Shown here piece by piece: positions 25,754 through 34,165 of a stretch of DNA of 64,000 nt. Source of the stretch: Rubrivirga marina (GTDB lineage Bacteria > Bacteroidota > Rhodothermia > Rhodothermales > Rubricoccaceae); assembly GCF_002283365.1 (NCBI RefSeq), contig NZ_MQWD01000001.1:1106202-1170201 (forward strand). Reading direction: 5' to 3'. The position numbers were made by a program, and so were the translations under genes. The number at the start of each line of letters is the position of its first letter. The stretch's first letter is position 1. The notes under the pieces are model-generated. The model saw only the letters and a program-made list of their open reading frames with translations. It made no database searches and had not been told where the DNA came from.

Positions 25754-26383
25754 CTAGGGGGTGCCGGCGGCGCCGGCGGCGGACGCGCCGAGGACGACGG
25801 CGCCCACGATCACGGCGGCCGTGCCGACGAGCGTGAGGAACCGCCCGCGCAGGAACGACGGGCCGCGGCCCTCCTGCTGGTAGGCCACGTCGGCCCCGGC
25901 GATCTGGTAGGACAGGACCGTGTTGGCCGTCGTCACGTCGGCCGGGCGGACGAGCCCGCGGACCGTCATGAGGTGGACGTCGCCGTCCACGTTCAGCCGG
26001 CGCTCGCCCTCGATGGCCAGGTTGCCGGCCGGGTCGACGTCGACGACGCGGGCCGTGATCGTGCCGGAGAGGAGGTCGCTCTGGACCGTCCGGCTGTCGG
26101 CGTCGCGCTGGCCGCCGACGCGGGCGTCGAGGCCGAAGTACCCGCCGAGCGACGACGAGCCGGCCCCCGAGACCGCCGAGGTGGCCTGGGCCGAGCTCTC
26201 GGACTGGCGCCGCGCCGACGTCCGCTCGGCGAGGACGACCGTGAGGAGGTCGCCGGCCTGGTAGGCGCGGAGGTCGGAAAAGAGCGAGACGGGCCGCCGT
26301 GGGGCGGGCTCGGCCGCCGGCTCGGCGACGGGCTGGGCCCACACCGGGGCGGCGACGAGCAGGAGGAGCAGGACGCGGGTCAT
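25754..26383 (-). CDS. flgH: Flagellar L-ring protein FlgH, not a lipoprotein, with a C-terminal hydrophobic segment
   Basis: 209 residues. The FlgH core is clear: SLFSDLRAYQAGDLLTVVL, then ITARVVDVDPAGNLAIEGER and VRGLVRPADVTTANTV. Two departures are visible. The signal sequence (MTRVLLLLLVAAPVWAQP) has no lipobox cysteine, whereas classical FlgH is a lipoprotein. The C-terminus ends in a hydrophobic stretch of about 22 residues (roughly 182-203), where the usual protein ends in a short strand. It should form the outer-membrane bushing of the rod. Between flgA and flgI. Confidence 0.9.
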   Translation of the reverse strand: MTRVLLLLLVAAPVWAQPVAEPAAEPAPRRPVSLFSDLRAYQAGDLLTVVLAERTSARRQSESSAQATSAVSGAGSSSLGGYFGLDARVGGQRDADSRTVQSDLLSGTITARVVDVDPAGNLAIEGERRLNVDGDVHLMTVRGLVRPADVTTANTVLSYQIAGADVAYQQEGRGPSFLRGRFLTLVGTAAVIVGAVVLGASAAGAAGTP

Positions 26384-26386
26384 GGG

Positions 26387-27052
26387 TCAGAGGGTGGCGG
26401 TCCAGTCGCCCTCGCCGGGCGCGGTGAGCTGGACGCGGTAGGTGGCGCCGGTGGCGGCGCAGACGGCGCGGACGGTCTCGCCGAGGGCCCCGCGCTCGCG
26501 GGCCTCGCAGTCGAGCGTGACGGCCACGGCGCCGCGGGCGTAGCGGACGCGGAGGGCGTCGCCGGTCTCGGCCGCGGCCGGGGCCTCGACGAGCCGGCCG
26601 GTGAGGACGGTCCCGGCGCGGAGCGACCGGGCGGCCGTCCAGCCCGCACCGAGCGCGTCGGCGGGGAGAACGGCGGACAGGCGGGTGGTCTCGACGCGGT
26701 CGAGGCGGACCGCACCGGCGACGGGCTCCCCTCGATCGACGTCGGTGATCAGGACCGGCGCGGTCTCGAACACGGCGACCTCGAGGTAGGCCCAGCCGGC
26801 GGGCGCCCAGGTGCCGTCGGGCTCCTGCGCTTCCACTTCGGCCGAGACGCGCCCGCGCGGGGCCGCGTCCCGGAACCGGACGCGGAGCGGGGGCGGCGCG
26901 GCCTCGGCCCCGCCGCTGAGGCGGACGACGCGGACCTCGGCGTCGGGCCAGACGTCGGCGACGGCCGCCTCGGCGGCCGCGACCACGTCGGCCTCGGTCG
27001 CCGAGGCGGCCGGGGCGGCGAGGAGCGCGAGCAGGAGGCCCAACCGGGTCAT
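26387..27052 (-). CDS. flgA: Flagellar P-ring assembly chaperone FlgA
   Basis: 221 residues. Signal peptide (MTRLGLLLALLAAPAASA), an N-terminal helical/beta domain, then a SAF domain with VLITDVDRGEPVAGAV, RSLRAGTVLTGRLV and GDALRVRYARGAVAVT. FlgA is the periplasmic chaperone for FlgI. It overlaps flgG by four bases and precedes flgH and flgI. Confidence 0.9.
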   Translation of the reverse strand: MTRLGLLLALLAAPAASATEADVVAAAEAAVADVWPDAEVRVVRLSGGAEAAPPPLRVRFRDAAPRGRVSAEVEAQEPDGTWAPAGWAYLEVAVFETAPVLITDVDRGEPVAGAVRLDRVETTRLSAVLPADALGAGWTAARSLRAGTVLTGRLVEAPAAAETGDALRVRYARGAVAVTLDCEARERGALGETVRAVCAATGATYRVQLTAPGEGDWTATL

Positions 27053-27834
27053 CGCTTGACGCCGTTGGCGATCTGGAGCATCTCCTCGCCGGCCTGCACC
27101 ATCTTCGAGTTCATCTCGTAGGCCCTCTGGGCCGCGATGAGGTCCACCATCTCCTGGACGACGTCGACGTTGGAGCCCTCGAGGAAGCCCTGCTGGATCG
27201 TGCCGAGGCCGTCCTCGCCGGGCGGTGCGATGACGGGCGCCCCGCTCCCCTCGGTCTCGGCGAACAGGTTGCCGCCGAGCGCGCGGAGCCCGGCCGGGTT
27301 CTGGAACCGCGACAGCTCGACCTGCCCCAGCTCGACCGGCTCGGTCTCGCCGGGCAGCAAGGCGCGGACCGTCCCGTCGGCCTGGACCTGGACCTCGAGC
27401 GCGTCGGGCGGGACCTCGATGCCGGGGTCGAGCGCGAACCCGCTCTGGGTCACGAGGAGCCCGTCGGCCGTCAGCGTGAACGCGCCGTCGCGGGTGTAGG
27501 AGCGGCTGCCGTCGGGCATCTGGACGGCGAAGAAGCCGTCGCCGTTGATGGCGAGGTCGAGCGCGTTGCCGGTCTCGCTGAGGCCGCCCTGCGTGAACGT
27601 CGCGACGGTGGCGACGGCGAGGGCGCCGTGGCCCATCTGGAGCGAGGCCGGCGCGCCGGCCGCCCCGTCCTCGCCGCCCGCCGCGCGGACGCGCTGGTAC
27701 AGGAGGTCCTGGAAGGCGACCCGGTTCCGCTTGAACCCGGTCGTGTTGGCGTTGGCGAGGTTGTTCGCCGTGTTGTCGACGCTCGTTTGTTGAGCGCTCA
27801 TGCCGAGGGCGGCGGTGCGGAGGGCGCGGAGCAT
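27049..27834 (-). CDS. flgG: Flagellar distal rod protein FlgG
   Basis: 261 residues. Opens with LRTAALGMSAQQTSVDNTAN and the rod motif NLANANTTGFKRNRVAFQ. FTQGGLSETGNALDLAINGD is followed by GFF. It ends FLEGSNVDVVQEMVDLIAAQ and RAYEMNSKMVQAG. The size and the full set of FlgG signatures distinguish it from the paralogous FlgF just upstream. Confidence 0.96.
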   Translation of the reverse strand: MLRALRTAALGMSAQQTSVDNTANNLANANTTGFKRNRVAFQDLLYQRVRAAGGEDGAAGAPASLQMGHGALAVATVATFTQGGLSETGNALDLAINGDGFFAVQMPDGSRSYTRDGAFTLTADGLLVTQSGFALDPGIEVPPDALEVQVQADGTVRALLPGETEPVELGQVELSRFQNPAGLRALGGNLFAETEGSGAPVIAPPGEDGLGTIQQGFLEGSNVDVVQEMVDLIAAQRAYEMNSKMVQAGEEMLQIANGVKR

Positions 27835-27892
27835 GGGGCGGGAGGGATGAGGGGAAGGAGGGACGCCAGGGGGATCTGCGTCTCCCTCTGGA

Positions 27893-28612
27893 TCAGAACG
27901 TGCCGAGGTCGCGGGTGACGGCGCCGAGCGTCTCGTCGGTGGTGCGGAGCGCCTTCTGCTGGCTCTCGAAGAGCCGGACGTGGTTCATGAGCTCGACCAT
28001 CTCGCCGACGGCGTCGACGTTGGAGCCCTCGAGAAAGCCCTGACGGACGCGGGCCTCGGCCGGCGCGAGCGCCAGCCCGGTGCCGTCGAACGTGGCCCCG
28101 TCGAGGCGGGCTAGCTGACCCGGGTCTTCGACGGCGACCGTCTGGACCCGCCCGGCCAGGACGCCGCCGACGGTGACGTCGCCGGCCGTGTCGACGGCGA
28201 TCTCGCCGCCGGAGGGCGGGAGCGTCAGCGGCGTCCCGTCGTCGCGGAGGAGGAGGTGGCCCTGCGGCGAGCGGACGGTCCCGTCACCGTCGAGGACGAA
28301 CGCGCCGGCGCGCGTGAGGCGCGTCCGGCCGTCGGCGTCCTGGATGGCGAAGAAGCCGTCGCCGTCGAGCGCGAGGTCGAGCGCGTTGCCGGTCTGGATG
28401 AACTCGCCCGGCGCGAGGTCGGCGACCTGCCCGCCGACGCGGGTGCTTTGCGGCGCGCCCTCGGCGTCGATCCGCTCGCGGAGCGCCGTCGCGAAGGCCT
28501 GGTCGCGGCGGTAGCCGACGGTGCCCGCGTTGGCGAGGTTGTTCGCGACGCGGTCCTGGCGCTGGGCCAGCTCGGCCATGGAGGCGGCGGCGTTGCGGAG
28601 GCGGAGGAGCAT
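27893..28612 (-). CDS. flgF: Flagellar proximal rod protein FlgF
   Basis: 239 residues from ATG 28612 (the frame extends to 28747 but the rod motif starts here). It has RQDRVANNLANAGTVGYRRD, FIQTGNALDLALDGDGFFAI and the closing GFLEGSNVDAVGEMVELM. It is a FlgG paralogue, and its place directly before flgG identifies it as FlgF. First gene of the flgF-flgL operon, with a candidate sigma-54 promoter 29 bases upstream. Confidence 0.93.
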   Translation of the reverse strand: MLLRLRNAAASMAELAQRQDRVANNLANAGTVGYRRDQAFATALRERIDAEGAPQSTRVGGQVADLAPGEFIQTGNALDLALDGDGFFAIQDADGRTRLTRAGAFVLDGDGTVRSPQGHLLLRDDGTPLTLPPSGGEIAVDTAGDVTVGGVLAGRVQTVAVEDPGQLARLDGATFDGTGLALAPAEARVRQGFLEGSNVDAVGEMVELMNHVRLFESQQKALRTTDETLGAVTRDLGTF

Positions 28613-28640
28613 GGGGGCGGGGCGGTTGGCCCAGCGCCTC

Positions 28641-28657
28641 TGCAAATGCCCCGCCGC
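28641..28657 (-). promoter_or_regulatory. Candidate sigma-54 promoter of the flgF operon
   Basis: Minus-strand GCGGCGGGGCATTTGCA. The -12 element TTGCA is a full match. The invariant GG (28655-28654) is ten bases from the invariant GC (28643-28642). The -24 element is GGCGGG rather than GGCACG, so it is weaker than the flgB site. Predicted start about 18 bases before the flgF ATG. Confidence 0.5.
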
Positions 28658-28766
28658 GCCCCCGCGGCCCGATTCCGCGCCCCACGGCCACGTCGGCCGC
28701 GTCGTCCCTTTCCGGACTGCGGAAAGTCGTTCCGCCATCGCGCCCACGGCGCCGGCCTCAACGAAC

Positions 28767-28797
28767 GACGGCCCGCGCTTTTCCAGCGCGGGCCGTC
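28767..28797. terminator. Hairpin between tRNA-Lys and flgF
   Basis: Perfect 13-bp inverted repeat GACGGCCCGCGCT / AGCGCGGGCCGTC with a five-base loop TTTCC. It lies six bases downstream of the tRNA 3' end on the minus strand, so it probably ends the tRNA transcript ahead of the flgF promoter. Only a weak T-rich tail (GTTCGTTG) follows. Confidence 0.6.
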
Positions 28798-28803
28798 TCA
28801 GGG

Positions 28804-28877
28804 TGCCCCCAGTAGGATTCGAACCTACGACACGCGGATTAAGAGTCCGCTGCTCTAACCAACTGAGCTATAGGGGC
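28804..28877 (-). tRNA. tRNA-Lys (anticodon CUU)
   Basis: 74-nt cloverleaf. Acceptor GCCCCTA pairs with TGGGGGC (one G-U pair). D-arm GCTC-AGTTGGTTA-GAGC, anticodon arm GCGGA-CTCTTAA-TCCGC with CTT at positions 34-36, variable loop GTGTC, T-arm GTAGG-TTCGAAT-CCTAC. Discriminator base A. The genome continues CCC, so the 3' CCA is not encoded and must be added enzymatically. Confidence 0.97.
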
Positions 28878-28881
28878 ACCC

Positions 28882-28911
28882 GCAAGGTACAGAGCCCCCC
28901 AGCGAGGGCAA
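28882..28911 (-). promoter_or_regulatory. Possible Bacteroidota-style promoter of tRNA-Lys
   Basis: Minus strand TTG (28911-28909), 19 bases, then TACCTTGC (28889-28882). This resembles the -33 TTTG / -7 TAnnTTTG pattern used by housekeeping sigma in Bacteroidota. The start would fall at or next to the mature 5' end of the tRNA, which is unusually close, so confidence is limited. Confidence 0.38.
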
Positions 28912-28939
28912 GCGGAGGCGTTATGAAACTGCGACCCCG

Positions 28940-28975
28940 CCCGCCTCGGCACCCGCGCGGAGCCACCGAGGCGGG
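28940..28975. repeat. Palindromic intergenic repeat, copy 1
   Basis: CCCGCCTCGG ... CCGAGGCGGG with a 16-base loop, nine bases beyond the stop of the minus-strand lipoprotein gene. Confidence 0.85.
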
Positions 28976-28984
28976 AGCGGTGGG

Positions 28985-29572
28985 TTAGAACGAGACCGGG
29001 AAGGCCACGTCGACGTCGATCTCGTCGCTCGTCGCCGTCGAACTCGTCTTCGGGCCCTCGTCGAAGTGGTAGAGGAGCACGTTCATCGTGCCCGTGCCTG
29101 ACGCGCCGGCGGCCGTCGTGACCTGGAACGTGAGGCCGACGGCGTAGTCGCCGCCGTTCTCGTCCTCCGACGTGTAGTCGCTCTCGGAGTCCGTGACAGT
29201 CACGGTCCCGAGCGAGGCCGGGGAGAGGGCGTAGCGGAATAGGTGCTCCTCCGACTCCTCCTCGATCTCCTCGGTGATGTCATCGTCGTTGAACGTGTCC
29301 CGCAGCTGGATCGACCCGTTGTACGTGGTGCCGGGTTCGAGGGCCAGCGCCGTAGGCGTGAACGTCGGGTTCGTGCCGTCCGCGTCGAAGTTGGCCTGGA
29401 TCGTGACCGGCGAGGCCGTGCTCGACGTGGGCGTGAGCGAGAGCGTGACCTGCGTAATGAGCTCCTCCTCGCCGGCGTTGCCGTCCGGCGCACCGGAGTC
29501 GCAGGCGGTGAGGGAGAGGGCGCCCAGGAGGGCGAGCGCGCCGAGGGCGCGCGTCGTGTTGTGCGTAACCAT
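28985..29572 (-). CDS. Small lipoprotein paired with a TonB-dependent receptor
   Basis: 195 residues from ATG 29572. Signal peptide with lipobox ALSLTAC, so Cys24 is the probable lipidation site. The mature part starts acidic and contains VTLSLTPTSS, a Tyr-Asn-Gly segment TTYNGSIQLRD and the acidic stretch ITEEIEEESEEHLFRY. I recall a family of Bacteroidota lipoproteins with this ITEEIxEE..EH pattern encoded next to TonB receptors and named only for a predicted type 1 periplasmic binding fold. The receptor gene is 100 bases upstream on the same strand, so metal or substrate capture for it is the inference. Confidence 0.75.
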   Translation of the reverse strand: MVTHNTTRALGALALLGALSLTACDSGAPDGNAGEEELITQVTLSLTPTSSTASPVTIQANFDADGTNPTFTPTALALEPGTTYNGSIQLRDTFNDDDITEEIEEESEEHLFRYALSPASLGTVTVTDSESDYTSEDENGGDYAVGLTFQVTTAAGASGTGTMNVLLYHFDEGPKTSSTATSDEIDVDVAFPVSF

Positions 29573-29672
29573 GGGAGTGGGGGGAGGGAGTGGACGTCGC
29601 CCCCGAGAGGCCAACCGGCCCGCTCGGCCGGCGACAGGGAACGGCCGGGACGGTCCCGGCCGAGTCGGTCGC

Positions 29673-31997
29673 CTAGCCGAGCGGGACCGCCACGCGGAGC
29701 GTGACGTTGCGGCCGGGCTCGTCGACGAAGTAGCGGAAGCGCCCGAGGGCGTCGCGGTACCGGACGTCGAACAGGTTCTGGACGCCGAGCTGGACCCGGA
29801 ACGGGGCTCCGACCCAGTCGACGGTCCCGCCGAGGCGGAGCCCGACGAGCGTGTAGCCGGGCGGGTACGGCGCGGCGAGGTAGGCCCCGGGCTGGACCCG
29901 GTCCTGCCGCGTCACGTGCTGGACGTCGGCCTCGGCGAAGAGGCCGTCGAGGCCGAGCGCGCGGCCCGGCTCGACGCGGACGTGTCCGCCGAAGCGGTCC
30001 GACGGGACGCCGTAGAGCGGGCCGCCGAGGTCGAGGTTGTCGGCCCGGAGGACCGACGCCCGCGCGCCGAGGTCGAGCCAGTCGAGCGGGCGGATCTCGA
30101 CCTGCGCGTCGACGCCCGCCAGCCGGGCGTCGGTGTGCGTGTAGGCGTAGGTCGGGAAGGTGCCCCGGATCGTGACCGTCGGGTCCGGCTGCTCGAGCGC
30201 GTAGACGTAGTCGAACACGTGGTTGACGTAGCCCGCGACCTCGGCGCTCACGTGCTCGCTCTCGTGGCGGAGCGTGGCGTTGACGTCGAGGCTCCGCTCG
30301 ACGCCGAGGTCCGGGTCGCCGATCTCGAACTGGGCCGTCCCGTGGTGGACGCCGAACGAGTACAGCTCGCTCACGTTCGGCGGGCGCCACGCGCTGCCCA
30401 CGTTGCCGGCGATGCTCCAGTGCTCGCCTAGCGAGTACAGGCCGCCGAGGACGGCCGCGCCGCCGACGAACGTCCGGCGGACGTCGGCGAACCCGCGCGT
30501 CTCGACGTCGCGCGGGAAGGCCCGCTGCGTCCGCGCGTCGAGGCGGAGGCCGGCGTCGAGCGTCAGCCGGCCCGTCGCCGCGAACGAGCCGTGGGCGAAG
30601 AGGCCGCCGTCGTACGCCCGGAAGTTGGGGACGAGGAAGCCCGTCTCGCCGTTCTCGTTGAGCTGCGTCCGCGCCTGGAGTCCGACCGTGAGCCGCGCCC
30701 GGTCCGAGACGTTCGGCTCGACCTTGAGATCGACCGATTGCGTGAGGAGCGAGAGGTCGAACGAGGGCGCCTCGCCCGGCGTCTCCTCGAACCGCCCGTG
30801 CGCGTCGAACTCCTGGCGGCGGTTGTTCTGGACCGCGTACTGCGCGTCGACGTGGTGCCCGTCGCCGAACGTCGTGTGGGCGTGGAGGCTCGCCACGTCG
30901 TGCGTGACGGCCTGCTTCGGGGCCTCGATCTCGTACGAGAACTGGTAGTCCCACGCCGGGTCCGGCCCGCCGCGGGCGATGATCTCTTCGAGGTTGCGGA
31001 GGTTGCCGAAGTGGGAGCCCTTGTAGATCCCGAGCTCGGTGGTGTACCGGCGGAGGTGGCCGTCGACCTCGAGCGGGCCGCGGCGGTAGCCGAGCGTGAG
31101 GTGCCCCGCGGCCTCGGCGAACGCCGAGTTGCGGATGACGACGTCGGGCGTCCGGGCGTCGCCGGCGCGGCGGACCGAGCCCTGGAGCCGCCACGCGAAC
31201 CCGGGCAGCGCCTCGGAGGCGCCCTCGACGACCGCCGAGCCGGCGCCCTGGCCGCTGTTCGAGAACGCCTGCAGCGAGAGGTCGCCCCCGACGCCCGGCT
31301 CGAACACGAGGTCCGGGTCGTCGATCCGGACGACGCCGCCGATGGCGCCGGCCCCGTACTCGACGCCGGCCGCGCCCTTGACCACCTCGATCCGCCCGGC
31401 CGCGAACGGGTCGATCTCGGGCGCGTGCTCGCCGCCCCACTGCTGGCCCTCTTGGCGGACCCCGTTCTCGAGGATCAGCACGCGGTCGGAGTGGAGCCCG
31501 CGGACGACGGGCTTCTGGATCGTCGGGCCGGTCGAGAGCGACGTGACGCCGTTGAGCCGGGCGAGCGTCTCGCCGAGCGAGGCGCCGCGGAGCTCCTCGA
31601 GGTCCTCGGCGTCGAGCACGTCGACGGCGCGCGTGTCGCGCCCGAGGCGCTCTTGCGCCTCGTCGGCGGTGACCTCGACCTCGTCGAGCACGTCCTCCGC
31701 CGGCGCGAGGCGGACGTCGAGCGGCACCGTCCGCGGCACCCCGATCACGTCACGGAACGGCTCGTAGCCGACGAAGCTCACGACGACGGTCGCGGTGTCG
31801 GAGGGGAGGTCGGGAATCGAAAAGCGGCCGTCGGCGTCGGTGGCCGCCGCGCGGTCCAGCGTGGGCAGGCGGACGGCGGCGCCGGGGAGCGGGTCGCCGG
31901 TGGCCGCGTCGGTCACGCGGCCGGAGAGGGATTGGGCGGAGACCGCGCCGCCCAGGAGGGCCAGCGCGACCGCCAGGAGAAAGCGGGGGGAGGTCAT
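29673..31997 (-). CDS. TonB-dependent outer-membrane receptor, ZnuD-like
   Basis: 774 residues. Signal peptide to about residue 21, then a carboxypeptidase-regulatory-like domain (LSGRVTDAATGDPLPGAAVR, about 23-110). The plug domain has VVRGLHSDRVLILENGVRQE, WGGEHAPEIDPFAAGRIEVV and GAGAIGGVVRI. A 22-strand-type barrel ends FRYFVDEPGRNVTLRVAVPL. The His-containing plug segment and several His-rich loops (ASLHAHTTFGDGHH) resemble ZnuD-type zinc receptors, but the substrate is not proven. Downstream is its lipoprotein and upstream a His/Cys-rich small protein, suggesting a metal-uptake operon. Confidence 0.85.
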   Translation of the reverse strand: MTSPRFLLAVALALLGGAVSAQSLSGRVTDAATGDPLPGAAVRLPTLDRAAATDADGRFSIPDLPSDTATVVVSFVGYEPFRDVIGVPRTVPLDVRLAPAEDVLDEVEVTADEAQERLGRDTRAVDVLDAEDLEELRGASLGETLARLNGVTSLSTGPTIQKPVVRGLHSDRVLILENGVRQEGQQWGGEHAPEIDPFAAGRIEVVKGAAGVEYGAGAIGGVVRIDDPDLVFEPGVGGDLSLQAFSNSGQGAGSAVVEGASEALPGFAWRLQGSVRRAGDARTPDVVIRNSAFAEAAGHLTLGYRRGPLEVDGHLRRYTTELGIYKGSHFGNLRNLEEIIARGGPDPAWDYQFSYEIEAPKQAVTHDVASLHAHTTFGDGHHVDAQYAVQNNRRQEFDAHGRFEETPGEAPSFDLSLLTQSVDLKVEPNVSDRARLTVGLQARTQLNENGETGFLVPNFRAYDGGLFAHGSFAATGRLTLDAGLRLDARTQRAFPRDVETRGFADVRRTFVGGAAVLGGLYSLGEHWSIAGNVGSAWRPPNVSELYSFGVHHGTAQFEIGDPDLGVERSLDVNATLRHESEHVSAEVAGYVNHVFDYVYALEQPDPTVTIRGTFPTYAYTHTDARLAGVDAQVEIRPLDWLDLGARASVLRADNLDLGGPLYGVPSDRFGGHVRVEPGRALGLDGLFAEADVQHVTRQDRVQPGAYLAAPYPPGYTLVGLRLGGTVDWVGAPFRVQLGVQNLFDVRYRDALGRFRYFVDEPGRNVTLRVAVPLG

Positions 31998-32082
31998 CGG
32001 TGCTGTCGCAGGACCGCGGACGCGCGGTCAGAGCCAGAGCCGGCGCACGCGCGCCGGACGAACCGCTGCCCCGGGGGCAGCG

Positions 32083-32430
32083 CTAGGCGACAGCGGGGGG
32101 GCCTCGGGCCGGGGCGACCGCCCGGCGGAAATCGACGTAGGCCTCGACCGCGGCCTGTTGGCGGTCGGGGTCGGCGACGGAATCGGCGGGGTCGACGACG
32201 TCGTCGAGCATGGCGAAGCTCAGGCCGGAGCAGACTGCGCAGTCGATGGCGTGGACGTCGCCGCCGGTGCACGGCGTCGAGGCGTGGTCGGCCCCGTCGT
32301 CGTGGTGGTCCGCCTCGTGCGACTGTTGGGCCTCCGCCCACTCGACCGCGTGCGCCGCCCGGTGGACGGACGACGCGCCGAGCCCCGCGAGGAGCACGGC
32401 GAGCAGGAGCAGGGCGGGGGCGCGACGCAT
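32083..32430 (-). CDS. Small His/Cys-rich exported protein, DUF2946-like
   Basis: 115 residues. N-terminal hydrophobic segment (ALLLLAVLLAGLGASSVH) and a histidine-rich stretch SHEADHHDDGADH. A cysteine cluster follows (TPCTGG, then IDCAVCSGL). The layout resembles DUF2946-type proteins often found beside metal-related TonB receptors. It starts the putative operon with the ZnuD-like receptor 85 bases downstream. Metal binding in the periplasm is a reasonable inference; there is no direct evidence for which metal. Confidence 0.65.
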   Translation of the reverse strand: MRRAPALLLLAVLLAGLGASSVHRAAHAVEWAEAQQSHEADHHDDGADHASTPCTGGDVHAIDCAVCSGLSFAMLDDVVDPADSVADPDRQQAAVEAYVDFRRAVAPARGPPAVA

Positions 32431-32463
32431 CGGGGGGCTAACGTACGAACACGTCGAGCGGTG

Positions 32464-32514
32464 CCCGCCTCGGCGACCTCACGGAGACTCCGAGGAGAGA
32501 GGCGCCGAGGCGGG
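32464..32514. repeat. Palindromic intergenic repeat, copy 2
   Basis: CCCGCCTCGGCG ... CGCCGAGGCGGG with a 27-base interior that itself has a small CTCC/GGAG inverted repeat. Five bases beyond the stop of the T9SS beta-helix gene. Confidence 0.85.
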
Positions 32515-32519
32515 CGGGG

Positions 32520-34064
32520 TCAGCGCGCGACCGTGAGCGGGAGCGCCGCGAACGTCTCCGTCGTCGACACACGGACGATGTAGACGCCCGCGGGGAGGCC
32601 CTCGACTGGGACCGGCACCGTCTGCCGACCTGCTGCCCGCGCGCTCGCCAGCTGCCGGACGACGCGGCCGAGCAGGTCGACGATGGAGACCTCGACCGCC
32701 CCGGTCTGCGCCACGTCGAACGACACGGCCACGCCGGTGGCAGCCGGGTTCGGAGTCAGCGCGAGCCCGAGCGCCGCGCCCGGCCCGTTCTCCGTCGCCA
32801 CGTTGTCGACGGCGTCCACGTCGATGGCCTCGCTGAACTCGCTCGTGTTGCCGTTGGCGTCGGTGGCCGTGGCCGTCACGTAGAGGCCGGGGTCGACCGG
32901 CTCCGCTAGCTCGATGGAGAACGGGGCGTCGCCGTCGGGGCCCGTCGTCACCTCGGCCGCCCCCAGGAACGCCTCGCCTTCACCGTAGCCGGTCGGGTCG
33001 ACCGCGCCGTTGGCGAACAGCTCGACCCGGTACGTCCCGTTCGGTCGCGACGAGAGCGTCCCCGTGATCGTCGTCGTCGTCGTGTTGGAGTAGGTCGTGG
33101 CCGCGTCGAGGACGGGGAAGTTCTGTCGGTCGTTCGGGCCGCTGTCGCCGTCGCCGGGGTCGTTGGGCGTCCGCCCGTCGGGTTTGATCTCGATCCCGAG
33201 GGAGCCGTTCTCGAAGATGGCGTTGCCGAGGATCCGGTTGCGGACGCTCGACGCCTCCTCGATCTGGACGCCGTTGTCGCCGCTGTAGGCGATCACGTTG
33301 CCCTCGCCCGGCTCGGTCCCGCCCACGACCGAGTCGGCCGCGCCGAACTGGAGCTCGACCCCGTCGTCGCCGTTGCCGAGAGGGCTCTCGCCGTCGACTG
33401 CGACGCCGATGTAGTTGCCCTGGATGACGTTCCGGAGCGCCACGTCGTCTTGGCCGAGCTCGTTGTACCCGTCCACGTCGACGCCGTCCGTCGTGTTGCC
33501 CGAGATGAGGTTGCGGGCGGAGGGCGAGGCCCCGCCGATCACGTTGTCCGATGAGGCCACGTCGAACCCGTCGTCGCCGTTCGGCATGGCCATCGTGCCC
33601 GTCACGTCGGTCCCGACGAAGTTGCACTCGAACGTGTTGCCCCCCGCGCCCTCGACGTCGAACCCGTCGCTGGAGAACCGGTGGATGACGAGCCCGCGGA
33701 CGGTCGCGCCGCCGCCGCGTTCGATCTGGATGCCCTCGATGTCGCTGCCCGCCTGCTGCCCATCGAGGACGATCTGGAGCGTGGCCGGCCACGTCTCGCA
33801 GTCGGCCCCCTGCTGCGTGAGCCCGTCGATCACGACGGGCTCGAGGACCGACGGCAGTTGCGAGAGCGGCCGGATCGTGTGCGGGCCGCCGCCTGGGATG
33901 TCGAACGCGATGACGTCCTGGCCGTCGCCGTTGGGCGCGTTGTTGGCGTCGACGATGGCCGCGCGGAGGGAGCCCGGTCCGGCGTCAGCGACGGTCGTGA
34001 CCGTGAACGTGGTCTGGGCCGCGACGGCCGGGGCGAGGAGGGCGAGGAGAAGCAAGGGGCGCAT
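32520..34064 (-). CDS. Secreted right-handed beta-helix protein with T9SS sorting domain
   Basis: 514 residues from ATG 34064. Signal peptide RPLLLLALLAPAVAAQ, then FTVTTVADAGPGSLRAAI, the opening common in surface repeat proteins. Parallel beta-helix coils follow (about 60-290) with NxIxGN-type turns such as NLISGNTTDGVDVDGYNE and NRILGNAIFENGSLGIEI. An Ig-like region is next, then a C-terminal Por/T9SS domain (LALTPNPAATG, then LLGRVVRQL and GLPAGVYIVRV). Predicted to be exported by the type IX system and attached or released at the surface. No catalytic residues can be named. Confidence 0.82.
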   Translation of the reverse strand: MRPLLLLALLAPAVAAQTTFTVTTVADAGPGSLRAAIVDANNAPNGDGQDVIAFDIPGGGPHTIRPLSQLPSVLEPVVIDGLTQQGADCETWPATLQIVLDGQQAGSDIEGIQIERGGGATVRGLVIHRFSSDGFDVEGAGGNTFECNFVGTDVTGTMAMPNGDDGFDVASSDNVIGGASPSARNLISGNTTDGVDVDGYNELGQDDVALRNVIQGNYIGVAVDGESPLGNGDDGVELQFGAADSVVGGTEPGEGNVIAYSGDNGVQIEEASSVRNRILGNAIFENGSLGIEIKPDGRTPNDPGDGDSGPNDRQNFPVLDAATTYSNTTTTTITGTLSSRPNGTYRVELFANGAVDPTGYGEGEAFLGAAEVTTGPDGDAPFSIELAEPVDPGLYVTATATDANGNTSEFSEAIDVDAVDNVATENGPGAALGLALTPNPAATGVAVSFDVAQTGAVEVSIVDLLGRVVRQLASARAAGRQTVPVPVEGLPAGVYIVRVSTTETFAALPLTVAR

Positions 34065-34125
34065 GAGCGGAGGGGAAGGGAGTCCCACACAGAAGCGGAA
34101 TCCCCGACCGGACCGGCTCACCTCT

Positions 34126-34160
34126 CCGCCTCAGTCTCCCCACGGAGTCCTCGAGGTGGG
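34126..34160. repeat. Palindromic intergenic repeat, copy 3 (degenerate)
   Basis: CCGCCTCAG ... CTCGAGGTGGG: the same element with one or two changes per arm, ending five bases beyond the stop of the CDC48-like gene. Confidence 0.6.
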
Positions 34161-34165
34161 CGGGG

